Below are positions 1 to 6,119 of a DNA stretch of 8,543 bases, in pieces (within the stretch, counting starts at the first letter, position 1; each line of letters starts with the position of its first letter). Location: positions 1 to 8,543 of the forward strand of contig CALXJL010000065.1 in the NCBI GenBank assembly GCA_944388615.1. Reading direction: 5' to 3'. The notes under the pieces are model-generated. The model was given only the letters and a program-made list of their open reading frames with translations, ran no database searches and was not told where the DNA came from. Position numbers and translations under genes: made by a program. The DNA is from an uncultured Clostridia bacterium (lineage in GTDB: Bacteria; Bacillota; Clostridia; TANB77; CAG-508).

Positions 1-6
1 TTTCAT
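1..6 (-). CDS. start of the gene downstream of yabQ (possible DivIC-like septum initiator), only two codons in window
   Basis: An ATG at 6-4 followed by AAA runs off the left edge. It is preceded at 14-18 (minus strand) by AGAGG, seven bases upstream, a good ribosome binding site. Only Met-Lys is visible, so no domain can be judged. In many Clostridia yabP and yabQ are followed by a small septum formation initiator (DivIC/FtsL-like) gene. That context is the sole reason for the suggested identity. Confidence 0.35.
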
Positions 7-60
7 ATGTTTTCCTCTTTCCAGTATTAATAATATTCTACAAATTTCTATTAATTACTT

Positions 61-529
61 CTAGATGTTATTTATTTTAACATTGTTTTTTTTCTTTATC
101 AAGCTTTTTTTGTAAATATTTACAAAAAGTTCTTTTATTTTTAATAGCATTTTTCTTAATAAATTAAATGGAAATGTCAATACAGAACACATGATCCATT
201 TTATGAAACTTAATATTTTTGTATTTATTTTTACAAAATATTTACTAAGAGTTAAAATATATAAAATAATACCAAGAAATAATCCGAACAAAAATATATA
301 GCCTTAGCTTACCATCATTAAAAGTAAATATGATAAATAATAAAAATGCACCAGTAATGATCCAAAATACTGTATCTTCAATATATGTCATTAAATCTGA
401 CGTTTTAAAGCTTTTCCTCAAAACTCTAAAAAAATCAAAAAATATAGAAATTATAATACCAGATATTGCAAAAATTCCAAGAGAATAGACTTGTTCCAAT
501 ATACTGTTATCCAAAAAATCACCTGCCAT
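61..529 (-). CDS. yabQ: YabQ, spore cortex biosynthesis membrane protein, read through one +1 shift at a CGG codon
   Basis: YabQ is a small polytopic membrane protein needed for spore cortex formation in Firmicutes. The first 81 codons (ATG at 529-527) give the typical start: a hydrophobic helix, FDFFRVLRK, then a second membrane segment and the family signature KLRLYIF. At codon 82 the zero frame reads CGG (286-284) and runs into an unrelated tail that stops at 245. If the C is skipped, GGA is read and the protein continues as GLFLGIILYILTLSKYF, then a basic lysine-rich tail to the TAG at 61-63, giving about 155 residues, a normal YabQ length. The start lies eight bases after the yabP stop, with no strong Shine-Dalgarno, so translation may be coupled. 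There is no second lesion. The identity is confident; whether the shift occurs in vivo is inference. Confidence 0.85.
284..286 (-). other. in-frame CGG, +1 shift site in yabQ (codon 82)
   Basis: The context is GTT-CGG-ATT in the zero frame. Skipping C gives GTT-GGA-TTA (Val-Gly-Leu), restoring RLYIFVGLFLG, where the YabQ family has a glycine. Without the shift, translation ends after 94 codons. Confidence 0.85.
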
Positions 530-537
530 TATAATTT

Positions 538-838
538 CTATTTAAATAATTTATTTAAAAATCCGCTTCCTTTTTGTTCAAAATCTTTTTCACTATATGA
601 TATACTAGATATATTCCCCTCTATTATTACCTCAGATGTATCTATACTCAATTTATTTATTCTAAGATTTCCTCCTTTTATTGTAAGCAAACCGAAGTTC
701 AGTCTCTAAGATAACTACTTGGTCATCAAAACTAAGAACATCTAAAACTCCAGATATACTAAGCTTTTCCCTATTTTCTAGCACTAAATTTTGAATTACA
801 TTATTTGTAATACTACTTTTTCTTTCTTCCATTATCAT
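538..838 (-). CDS. yabP: YabP, spore cortex protein, read through one +1 shift at a CGG codon
   Basis: YabP is a small soluble sporulation protein encoded next to YabQ and required for cortex/coat assembly. From ATG 838-836 the sequence gives LVLENREKLSISGVLDV, then SFDDQVVILETEL, the classic first half of the family. An AGGAGG at 851-856 lies 12 bases upstream; a second ATG at 832-830 is an alternative start. Codon 49 is CGG (694-692), after which the zero frame stops at 664-662. Skipping the C gives GLLTIKGGNLRINKLSI and then SEVIIEGNISSISYS, the rest of the family fold, ending KLFK-stop at 540-538 (about 99 residues). The gene lies about 110 bases downstream of ackA. I found no convincing sigma-E promoter by eye. 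The YabP identity is confident; decoding across CGG is inferred. Confidence 0.85.
692..694 (-). other. in-frame CGG, +1 shift site in yabP (codon 49)
   Basis: The context is CTT-CGG-TTT in the zero frame. Skipping C gives CTT-GGT-TTG (Leu-Gly-Leu), restoring the family stretch ETELGLLTIKG. This is the only one of the five sites where the fourth base is T (CGGT) rather than A. Confidence 0.85.
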
Positions 839-949
839 ATATATTACTTACCTCCTCTTAGGTTTTAATTATCTATAAATATATATATTCAGAGAAAAGT
901 AATTTTAGAACAATGAAATTATATAAAAATAGTTTTAAGCTTATAATAA

Positions 950-2143
950 TTATTTACTAATTATTCTTTGAGTATCTCTTGCTATAACAAGTTCTTCATT
1001 AGTTGGAACAATATAAACTTTTATTTTAGAATTTTCAGTAGATATTTCTCTTTCATCACTTTTAGTATCATTCTTCTTTTCATCTAATTCTACTCCCATA
1101 AATCCTAAATAATCAATAATCCCTTTTCTTATATTTTTTTGATTTTCTCCAACTCCTGCTGTAAATGCTATAACATCTATTCCACCCATTGAAACTGCAT
1201 ATTTTGCAATATATTGTGCAATTATGTATTTGTATGCATCTAATGCAAGATGTGCTCTTTCATCTCCATTTGACTCTGCTTGTTCAACATCCCTTATATC
1301 TGGAGAAATACCAGATATACCTAATACACCAGATTCTTTATTTAGTATTTTTTCCATTTCATCAGGACTTAGATTTTCTTTTTTCATGATGTATGTAACT
1401 ATAGAAGGATCTAAATCTCCGCTTCTCGCACACATTGCAATACCTCCAAGAGGAGTTAATCCCATACTTGTATCTACAGATTTACCACCTTTAACAGCAC
1501 AAAGGCTTGCTCCTTGACCTAAATGGCATACAACAGTTTTTAGTTCTTCTAATGGTCTATTTGTTATTTCTGCAACCCTTTTAGAAACAAAACTATGAGA
1601 AGTTCCATGGAATCCATATTTACGTATTTTATAATCTTCATAGTACTTATAACCTATTGGATAAATATATCTTTCCTTTGGAATAGTTTGATGAAATGCT
1701 GTATCAAAAACTGCTACATTTGGCTTACCAGGAAATGCTTTCTTACTAGCTGCTATTCCTATTAACCCTGCTGGATTATGTATTGGAGCTAAATCTATAC
1801 AATCTTCAATTGCTTTAATTACTTCATCATCTATTAATACAGATTCACTAAATTTTTCACCACCATGTACTACTCTATGTCCTATTCCATCTATTTCATC
1901 TAGTGATTTTATTACACCATACTCACTATGTAATAATTGTTCTATCATAAAATTTAAAGCCTCATCATGATTTTCTACTGGATGTTCTAATACATATTTT
2001 TCTCCATTAACTTTATGCGTTAAAAATGAATTCCCCTCACCTATTCTTTCATAAGTTCCTTTTGCTAAAACAGTCTCTGTATTCATATCTAATAATTGAT
2101 ATTTTAATGATGAACTCCCACAATTTATAACTAATATTTTCAT
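950..2143 (-). CDS. ackA: acetate kinase, distal copy of a tandem pair
   Basis: This cytosolic enzyme transfers phosphate from acetyl phosphate to ADP, giving acetate and ATP, the last step of the Pta-Ack pathway. It is full length at 397 residues. Visible family motifs are the N-terminal phosphate-binding NCGSSSLKYQ (Asn7), GHRVVHGGE (Arg89), HNPAG (His121), FDTAFHQT (Asp146), FHGTSH (His178), HLGQGAS (His206), ARSGDLDP (Arg239), FTAGVGEN (about 327-333) and the C-terminal TNEE (Glu383-384). HLGQGAS has Gln where many acetate kinases have Asn; the sister copy shares this, so it is a lineage trait rather than damage. GAAGG seven bases before the ATG is a good ribosome binding site. The gene follows the other ackA copy by 22 bases and is clearly in the same operon. 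It has no in-frame CGG. Confidence 0.96.
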   Translation of the reverse strand: MKILVINCGSSSLKYQLLDMNTETVLAKGTYERIGEGNSFLTHKVNGEKYVLEHPVENHDEALNFMIEQLLHSEYGVIKSLDEIDGIGHRVVHGGEKFSESVLIDDEVIKAIEDCIDLAPIHNPAGLIGIAASKKAFPGKPNVAVFDTAFHQTIPKERYIYPIGYKYYEDYKIRKYGFHGTSHSFVSKRVAEITNRPLEELKTVVCHLGQGASLCAVKGGKSVDTSMGLTPLGGIAMCARSGDLDPSIVTYIMKKENLSPDEMEKILNKESGVLGISGISPDIRDVEQAESNGDERAHLALDAYKYIIAQYIAKYAVSMGGIDVIAFTAGVGENQKNIRKGIIDYLGFMGVELDEKKNDTKSDEREISTENSKIKVYIVPTNEELVIARDTQRIISK

Positions 2144-2165
2144 TTTATAACCTTCTTTCTAAAAT

Positions 2166-3353
2166 TTAAATTAATTTTGCTGTATCTCGAGCTATTAATA
2201 ATTCTTCATTAGTAGGTACAACATGAACTTCTACTAACGAATCAGGACGAGATATTTTTACTTCTTCATTACGTATTTTATTTTTTTCTAAATCTAATTT
2301 TACTCCAAAACATTCTAAATATGAACAAATAAGTTCTCTAGATTCTGGTCCTTTTTCTCCTACTCCAGCAGTAAAAGTTATAATATCGACTCCATTCATA
2401 GCGACCATATATTTTGCTATATATTGAGCTACAAGATACGCAAAATTATCTAATGCTAATATTGCTTTTTTATTTCCTACAGCAGCCTCTGCCTCTATAT
2501 CCCTAAAATCTACAGACACTTCAGATATTCCAAACACACCGGATTTTTTGTTAAGTAATAAATCCATTTTATCAGGTGTAAATTTCTTTTTCTTCATAAT
2601 ATAAGTGACTATAGAAGGATCTAAATCTCCGCTTCTAGTTCCCATTGATATTCCACCTAGAGGAGTAAATCCCATGCTTGTATCTACAGATTTTCCATAT
2701 TCTATTGCACATATACTTGCACCTTGACCTAAATGACAATTTATTATTTTTAATTCTTCTATTGGTTTATTAACTATTTCAGCCACTCTATTTGCTACAA
2801 ACCCGTGTGATATTCCATGAAATCCATATTTGCGTATTTTATAATTTTCATAATATCTATATGGTATTGGATAAATATATCTTTCCTTTGGAATCGTTTG
2901 ATGAAATGCTGTATCAAATACTGCCACGTTCACTTTCTCAGGCATTAAATTCATACATGCTTCTATTCCCAAAATTGCTGCAGGATTGTGTAATGGAGCA
3001 AGTTCAGTACATCGTCTAATTTCATTTAGTACTTCTTCTGTAATAATTGTAGATTTGGTAAATTTTTCGCCACCATGTACTACTCTATGCCCTATTCCTG
3101 CTATTTCATCTAACGATTTTATTACACCATATTCTTCACTAAGCAATCGACTTAATACAAAAGATATTGCTTTTTTATGATTCTTTACAGCTCTTTCAAA
3201 TTTATGTTTTACTCCATTAACTTTATGTGTTAAAAAAGAATTCATTTGACCAATTCTTTCAAAATTTCCTTTGGCTAAAACCTCTTCATTTTCCATATCT
3301 ATTAATTGATATTTTAAAGAAGAACTTCCACTATTTAATACTAAAACTTTCAT
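2166..3353 (-). CDS. ackA: acetate kinase, proximal copy of a tandem pair, more divergent
   Basis: A second full-length (395 residues) acetate kinase sits between pta and the other ackA. It keeps the main catalytic set: NSGSSSLKYQ (Asn7), GHRVVHGGE (Arg90), HNPAA (His122), FDTAFHQT (Asp147), HLGQGAS (His207), TRSGDLDP (Arg240) and TNEE near the C-terminus. It differs from the sister copy in the substrate loop FHGISH (Ile for Thr), in GVGEK (Lys334 for the usual Asn of GEN) and in a lysine-richer, less conserved C-terminal half. AAAGGA eight bases upstream of the ATG serves as ribosome binding site. The start is 18 bases after the pta stop, so the three genes form one transcription unit. It is probably an active acetate kinase. 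A shifted acyl preference (for example propionate or butyrate) is possible but not shown by the sequence. It has no in-frame CGG. Confidence 0.94.
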   Translation of the reverse strand: MKVLVLNSGSSSLKYQLIDMENEEVLAKGNFERIGQMNSFLTHKVNGVKHKFERAVKNHKKAISFVLSRLLSEEYGVIKSLDEIAGIGHRVVHGGEKFTKSTIITEEVLNEIRRCTELAPLHNPAAILGIEACMNLMPEKVNVAVFDTAFHQTIPKERYIYPIPYRYYENYKIRKYGFHGISHGFVANRVAEIVNKPIEELKIINCHLGQGASICAIEYGKSVDTSMGFTPLGGISMGTRSGDLDPSIVTYIMKKKKFTPDKMDLLLNKKSGVFGISEVSVDFRDIEAEAAVGNKKAILALDNFAYLVAQYIAKYMVAMNGVDIITFTAGVGEKGPESRELICSYLECFGVKLDLEKNKIRNEEVKISRPDSLVEVHVVPTNEELLIARDTAKLI

Positions 3354-3371
3354 AGATTCATTCCTTTATAA

Positions 3372-4373
3372 TTAATTTGTTTGTGCTTGCACTGCAGTTA
3401 TTGCTATAACTCCTGCAACATCTTGTGCAGAACATCCCCTTGATAAATCATTTACTGGTTTTGCAATTCCTTGACAAAGAGGACCATATGCTTCTGCTTT
3501 TGCAAGTCTTTGAACTAATTTATAACCAATATTCCCAACATCTAAATTAGGGAATATTAATGTATTTGCTTTTCCTTCTAATACACTTCCTGGAGCTTTG
3601 CTACTCGCTATTTCTGGTACTATTGCAGCATCTAATTGTAATTCTCCATCTACAATTAAATTAGGTTCTTTTTCTTTTACTAAATTAGTTGCTTCTACTA
3701 CTTTATTTATTAAATCATTACTTGGTGCACTTCCATAAGTTGAATATGACAACATAGCAACTCTAGCTGTTTTTCCTGTTAATTGTTCAAAACTTCTACT
3801 TGAAGATATTGCTATTTCTGATAATTCATCTGCTGTTGGGTTAACATTTAAACCACTATCAGAAAATATAAATGCACCATTTTCTCCATATTCACAATTT
3901 GGAACAATCATAAAGAAAAATGCTGAAACAAGTTTTGTCCCTGGTGCAGTTTTTAATATTTGAAGTGCAGGCCTTAATGTATCTGAAGTTGAATGGCAAG
4001 CACCAGATACTAGACCATCTGCCTTTTCCTGTTTAACCATCATCATTCCGAAATGAGTATAATCTAGCATCATTTCTCTTGCTTTTTCTATTGTCATACC
4101 TTTAGCTTTTCTTAATTCATAAAAAGCTGTAGCAAATTCTTCGTACATATTACTATCTTTCGGATTCACTATAGTAGCTTTTGAAATGTCTATATTATTA
4201 CTAGTTGCTATATTATTTATCTCATTTGTATCTCCTATTAATATTATTTTGGCATATTGTTCTGTTAATGCTATTTCTGCAGCTTTTAAAACACGTATAT
4301 CATTACTTTCAGGTAAAACTATTGTTTTTATATCTTTTTTTGCTCTGTTTTTTAAATCATCTATAAAAGACAT
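3372..4373 (-). CDS. pta: phosphate acetyltransferase, class I
   Basis: This enzyme converts acetyl-CoA and phosphate to acetyl phosphate and CoA, feeding the acetate kinases encoded directly downstream. It is 333 residues, the size of the short class I enzyme with no N-terminal regulatory domain. Visible features are the N-terminal TIVLPESNDIRVLKAA, the central ADGLVSGACHSTSDTLRPALQ (about 118-138), FSDSGLNVNPTADEL (about 170-184), and the C-terminal KPVNDLSRGCSAQD (305-318). The last carries the Ser, Arg and Asp (Ser311, Arg312, Asp318) that match catalytic residues known from the Methanosarcina enzyme. A strong AGGAGGG lies five bases before the ATG, and a sigma-A promoter lies 35-63 bases upstream. 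Acetyl phosphate made here can also donate phosphate to response regulators. There is no in-frame CGG and no defect. Confidence 0.97.
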   Translation of the reverse strand: MSFIDDLKNRAKKDIKTIVLPESNDIRVLKAAEIALTEQYAKIILIGDTNEINNIATSNNIDISKATIVNPKDSNMYEEFATAFYELRKAKGMTIEKAREMMLDYTHFGMMMVKQEKADGLVSGACHSTSDTLRPALQILKTAPGTKLVSAFFFMIVPNCEYGENGAFIFSDSGLNVNPTADELSEIAISSSRSFEQLTGKTARVAMLSYSTYGSAPSNDLINKVVEATNLVKEKEPNLIVDGELQLDAAIVPEIASSKAPGSVLEGKANTLIFPNLDVGNIGYKLVQRLAKAEAYGPLCQGIAKPVNDLSRGCSAQDVAGVIAITAVQAQTN

Positions 4374-4407
4374 TTTTTCCCTCCTCTTGATTTTTTGAAT
4401 TGTTTAT

Positions 4408-4436
4408 ATTATATATATAAATGTTGAATATTGCAA
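4408..4436 (-). promoter_or_regulatory. sigma-A-type promoter of the pta-ackA-ackA operon
   Basis: Read on the minus strand, TTGCAA (4436-4431) and TATAAT (4413-4408) are separated by exactly 17 bases. The pta ATG begins 34 bases after the -10 box, and AGGAGGG lies between. The -10 is perfect and the -35 matches four of six. No operator or riboswitch is apparent in the short leader. Confidence 0.8.
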
Positions 4437-4472
4437 TAAAATAGCAAAAAATAATAATAGATTGGAGTAGTT

Positions 4473-5365
4473 ATGAATTTAACATATATGGTTAATACAA
4501 ATTATACAAATGTAAAAGAAGTTTTAAAAAATCATTTTAAAGTTTCAGACAGATTATTAACTAGATTAAAAAAGAATTCTGCTATCTCATTAAACGGGAA
4601 ATCTTGTAATATATACGATCCAATAAGTATGAATGATATTATAAAAATAGATTTTAACTATGATGAAGATAATTCTAATATTGTATCAACAAAAATGGAT
4701 CTAGATATTATTTATGAAGATGATGGTCTATTAATTGTAAATAAACCTCCTTTTCTTGCAGTTCATCCGTCTATGTTACATTATTCGGACAGTTTGTCTA
4801 ATGGAGTTCGTTTTTATTTTGATTCAATAGGATTGAAAAAGAAAATTAGACCTGTTAATAGGTTGGACAAAAATACTTCTGGAATTGTGATATTTGCAAA
4901 AAATGAATATATACAAGAAAGTTTGATAAGACAAATGGAAAATGGTGTATTTACAAAAGAGTATTTAGCTATAGTTGTTGGAGATATGAGTTCTTTAAAG
5001 AAGCGGAACAATTAATGCACCTATAGCAAGAAAAGCGAATAGTATTATTGAAAGGTGTGTAGATAATAAGGGAGATGTCGCAATTACTCATTATGAATTT
5101 TTAGATAAATTTATAATTTGTGGAAATACTTATTCTTTAATACATTGTACTTTAGAAACAGGAAGAACACATCAAATTCGAGTACATTTAGCTCATATCG
5201 GATTTCCAATTCTTCGGAGATACTCTATATGGGAAACCATCTTCTTTGATAAATAGACAAGCTCTTCACTCGTACAAAGTATCATTTATAAATCCAATTA
5301 ATAACAAAAAACAAGAAGTTATATGTGAGCCTGGTGGTGATTTTAACATAAAACATGACCCATAA
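4473..5365 (+). CDS. RluA-family 23S rRNA/tRNA pseudouridine synthase, read through two +1 shifts at CGG codons
   Basis: RluA-family enzymes isomerise specific uridines in rRNA or tRNA to pseudouridine. Residues 1-65 form a weak S4-like RNA-binding region. IIYEDDGLLIVNKPP follows at 79-93, and the catalytic motif is NRLDKNTSGIVIFAKN with Asp132 (Asn129 replaces the more usual His). Codon 178 is CGG (5004-5006); the zero frame stops nine bases later. Skipping C gives GTINAPIAR, then THYEFL and GRTHQIRVHLAHIGFPIL, exactly the family order. A second in-frame CGG (5215-5217, residue 248) again must lose one base to give GDTLYGKPS and LHSYKV, ending at TAA 5363-5365, about 296 residues in all. GGAG five bases before the ATG is the ribosome binding site. 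The gene is divergent from pta, and its stop lies inside the hairpin before rnpB. Subfamily (RluC, RluD or YhcT-like) is not resolved. Confidence 0.87.
5004..5006 (+). other. in-frame CGG, first +1 shift site in the rluA-type gene (codon 178)
   Basis: The context is AAG-CGG-AAC-AAT-TAA in the zero frame. Skipping C gives AAG-GGA-ACA-ATT (Lys-Gly-Thr-Ile), the start of the conserved GTINAPIAR motif. Without the shift the protein ends at 180 residues. Confidence 0.87.
5215..5217 (+). other. in-frame CGG, second +1 shift site in the rluA-type gene (residue 248)
   Basis: In the frame set by the first shift, the codons are ATT-CTT-CGG-AGA. Skipping C gives CTT-GGA-GAT-ACT (Leu-Gly-Asp-Thr), restoring the GDTLYG motif near the RluA C-terminus. 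Another CGG only 16 bases upstream (5199-5201) straddles ATC-GGA and needs no correction. Confidence 0.87.
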
Positions 5366-5399
5366 TAGAAAAATCATTAATTTCTCTATTATGGGTCAT
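5355..5399. terminator. hairpin between rluA and rnpB, probable transcription terminator
   Basis: ATGACCCATAATAGA at 5355-5369 pairs with its complement ending at 5399. The stem is about 15 base pairs and can extend past one mismatch into a short A/T loop. On the minus strand the hairpin is followed by TGTTTTATGTT, a moderate T tract, so it most likely ends rnpB. On the plus strand the tail is not T-rich. It may still serve the rluA-type gene, whose TAA stop (5363-5365) lies in the left arm. Confidence 0.75.
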
Positions 5400-5744
5400 A
5401 AGTAAATCTATAAGCCGGGTTCTGTCTAGAATAGCCATTTATCTAGTACATATATTACTATATGTCTCAAGCCACCAATTCAGAAGATGGCGAGCAGCCT
5501 TAACCTTCTTTTTAGGTGTTGCTCCAGATGGGGTTTACACTGACCCAGTATGTCACCATACCAGCGGTGAGCTCTTACCTCGCCTTTTCATCCTTACCTA
5601 TTTTCATAGGCGGTTATTTTCTGTTGCACTTTCCTTAAGGTTTCCCTCACTGGACGTTATCCAGCATCATTGCTCTGTGGAGCCCGGACTTTCCTCGTAC
5701 GCTGCCTTGCGACCTTGCTATACGCGACTATTCAATTTACTCAT
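5400..5744 (-). ncRNA. rnpB: RNase P RNA, bacterial A type
   Basis: This is the catalytic RNA that trims 5' leaders from pre-tRNAs. Read on the minus strand, the hallmarks appear in order: GCAAGG and GAGGAAAGTCCGGGCT near the 5' end (P4 and CR-I), CACAGAGCA, then CCAGTGAGGG, ACAGAAA, the GGTAAG and AAAGGCGAGGTAAGAGCTCACC region, and the 3' ACAGAACCCGGCTTATA. The ends pair: ATGAGTAAAT at 5744-5735 matches ATTTACTTAT near 5407-5398 with one G-U pair, forming P1 and fixing the boundaries to within a few bases. It has its own promoter just upstream and a hairpin at its 3' end that may overlap the P1 strand by a base or two. The length, about 345 nucleotides, suits the A type. Confidence 0.96.
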
Positions 5745-5751
5745 ACATTAT

Positions 5752-5780
5752 ATTTTATGGCATATTACTTTTTTTGTCAA
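5752..5780 (-). promoter_or_regulatory. sigma-A promoter of rnpB
   Basis: Read on the minus strand, a perfect TTGACA (5780-5775) is followed after 17 bases by TAAAAT (5757-5752). The predicted start, about seven bases downstream near 5744-5745, coincides with the first base of the RNase P RNA P1 helix, which independently supports the call. It sits in the 50-base gap after the trxA stop. Confidence 0.88.
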
Positions 5781-5794
5781 GATACAGAAAATTT

Positions 5795-6106
5795 CTATTT
5801 AAGTTTCTGCTTTATTTGCTCTTTTGATTGAAGACCTACAATTGTTTCTTTTGGAATTCCATTATTAAATAGTATTAATGTTGGAATACTCATTATTCCA
5901 TATTTTTGAGCTAATTCTTGATTTTCATCTACATTAACCTTACCTACTAATATTGTATCATTACATTCTTCTGCTATTTCTTCAACAATAGGTGACATCA
6001 TTTTACATGGACCACACCAATCAGCGTAAAAATCAACTAAAACCGGTTTTTCAGAACCAAGAACATCTTTTTCAAAATTATTATTGTTTATTGTCAAAAT
6101 ACTCAT
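5795..6106 (-). CDS. trxA: thioredoxin
   Basis: A cytosolic dithiol protein that reduces disulfides in target proteins and is recycled by the reductase encoded just upstream. It is 103 residues, a standard single-domain thioredoxin. The active site is DFYADWCGPCKMM with Cys31 and Cys34. The cis-proline loop is MSIPTLILF (Pro75), and GLQSKEQIKQKLK ends the last helix. There are seven bases between the trxB stop and this ATG. AGGAGG, which forms the last two sense codons of trxB, is the ribosome binding site, so the two genes are a tightly coupled operon. In some Clostridia such pairs serve glycine or sarcosine reductase, but no such gene is in this window. There is no in-frame CGG; the single CGG trinucleotide straddles CCG-GTT. 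Confidence 0.97.
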   Translation of the reverse strand: MSILTINNNNFEKDVLGSEKPVLVDFYADWCGPCKMMSPIVEEIAEECNDTILVGKVNVDENQELAQKYGIMSIPTLILFNNGIPKETIVGLQSKEQIKQKLK

Positions 6107-6109
6107 ATT

Positions 6110-6119
6110 AAATTTACCT
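6110..6119 (-). promoter_or_regulatory. trxA ribosome binding site embedded in the last codons of trxB
   Basis: The trxB gene ends AAT-AGG-AGG-TAA. The two AGG arginine codons form a perfect AGGAGG (6122-6117), ten bases upstream of the trxA ATG (6106). The arrangement ties trxA initiation to ribosomes finishing trxB. Confidence 0.75.

Noticed and set aside
284..300. Extra T in the short T run of yabQ as the cause of its frameshift
   Set aside because: Removing a T gives Leu-Phe-Gly and also restores the frame, so it is possible for this gene alone. The CGG two codons later gives the equally good Phe-Val-Gly, and the same codon explains all five sites.
839..949. Sigma-E promoter upstream of yabP
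   Set aside because: The stretch is AT-rich with a GAATAT, but no CATACA-like -10 follows at the right distance.
4395..4423. Plus-strand promoter for the rluA-type gene
   Set aside because: TTGAAT and TATAAA-like boxes exist, but the spacing is 15 bases and the AT-rich context makes chance matches likely.
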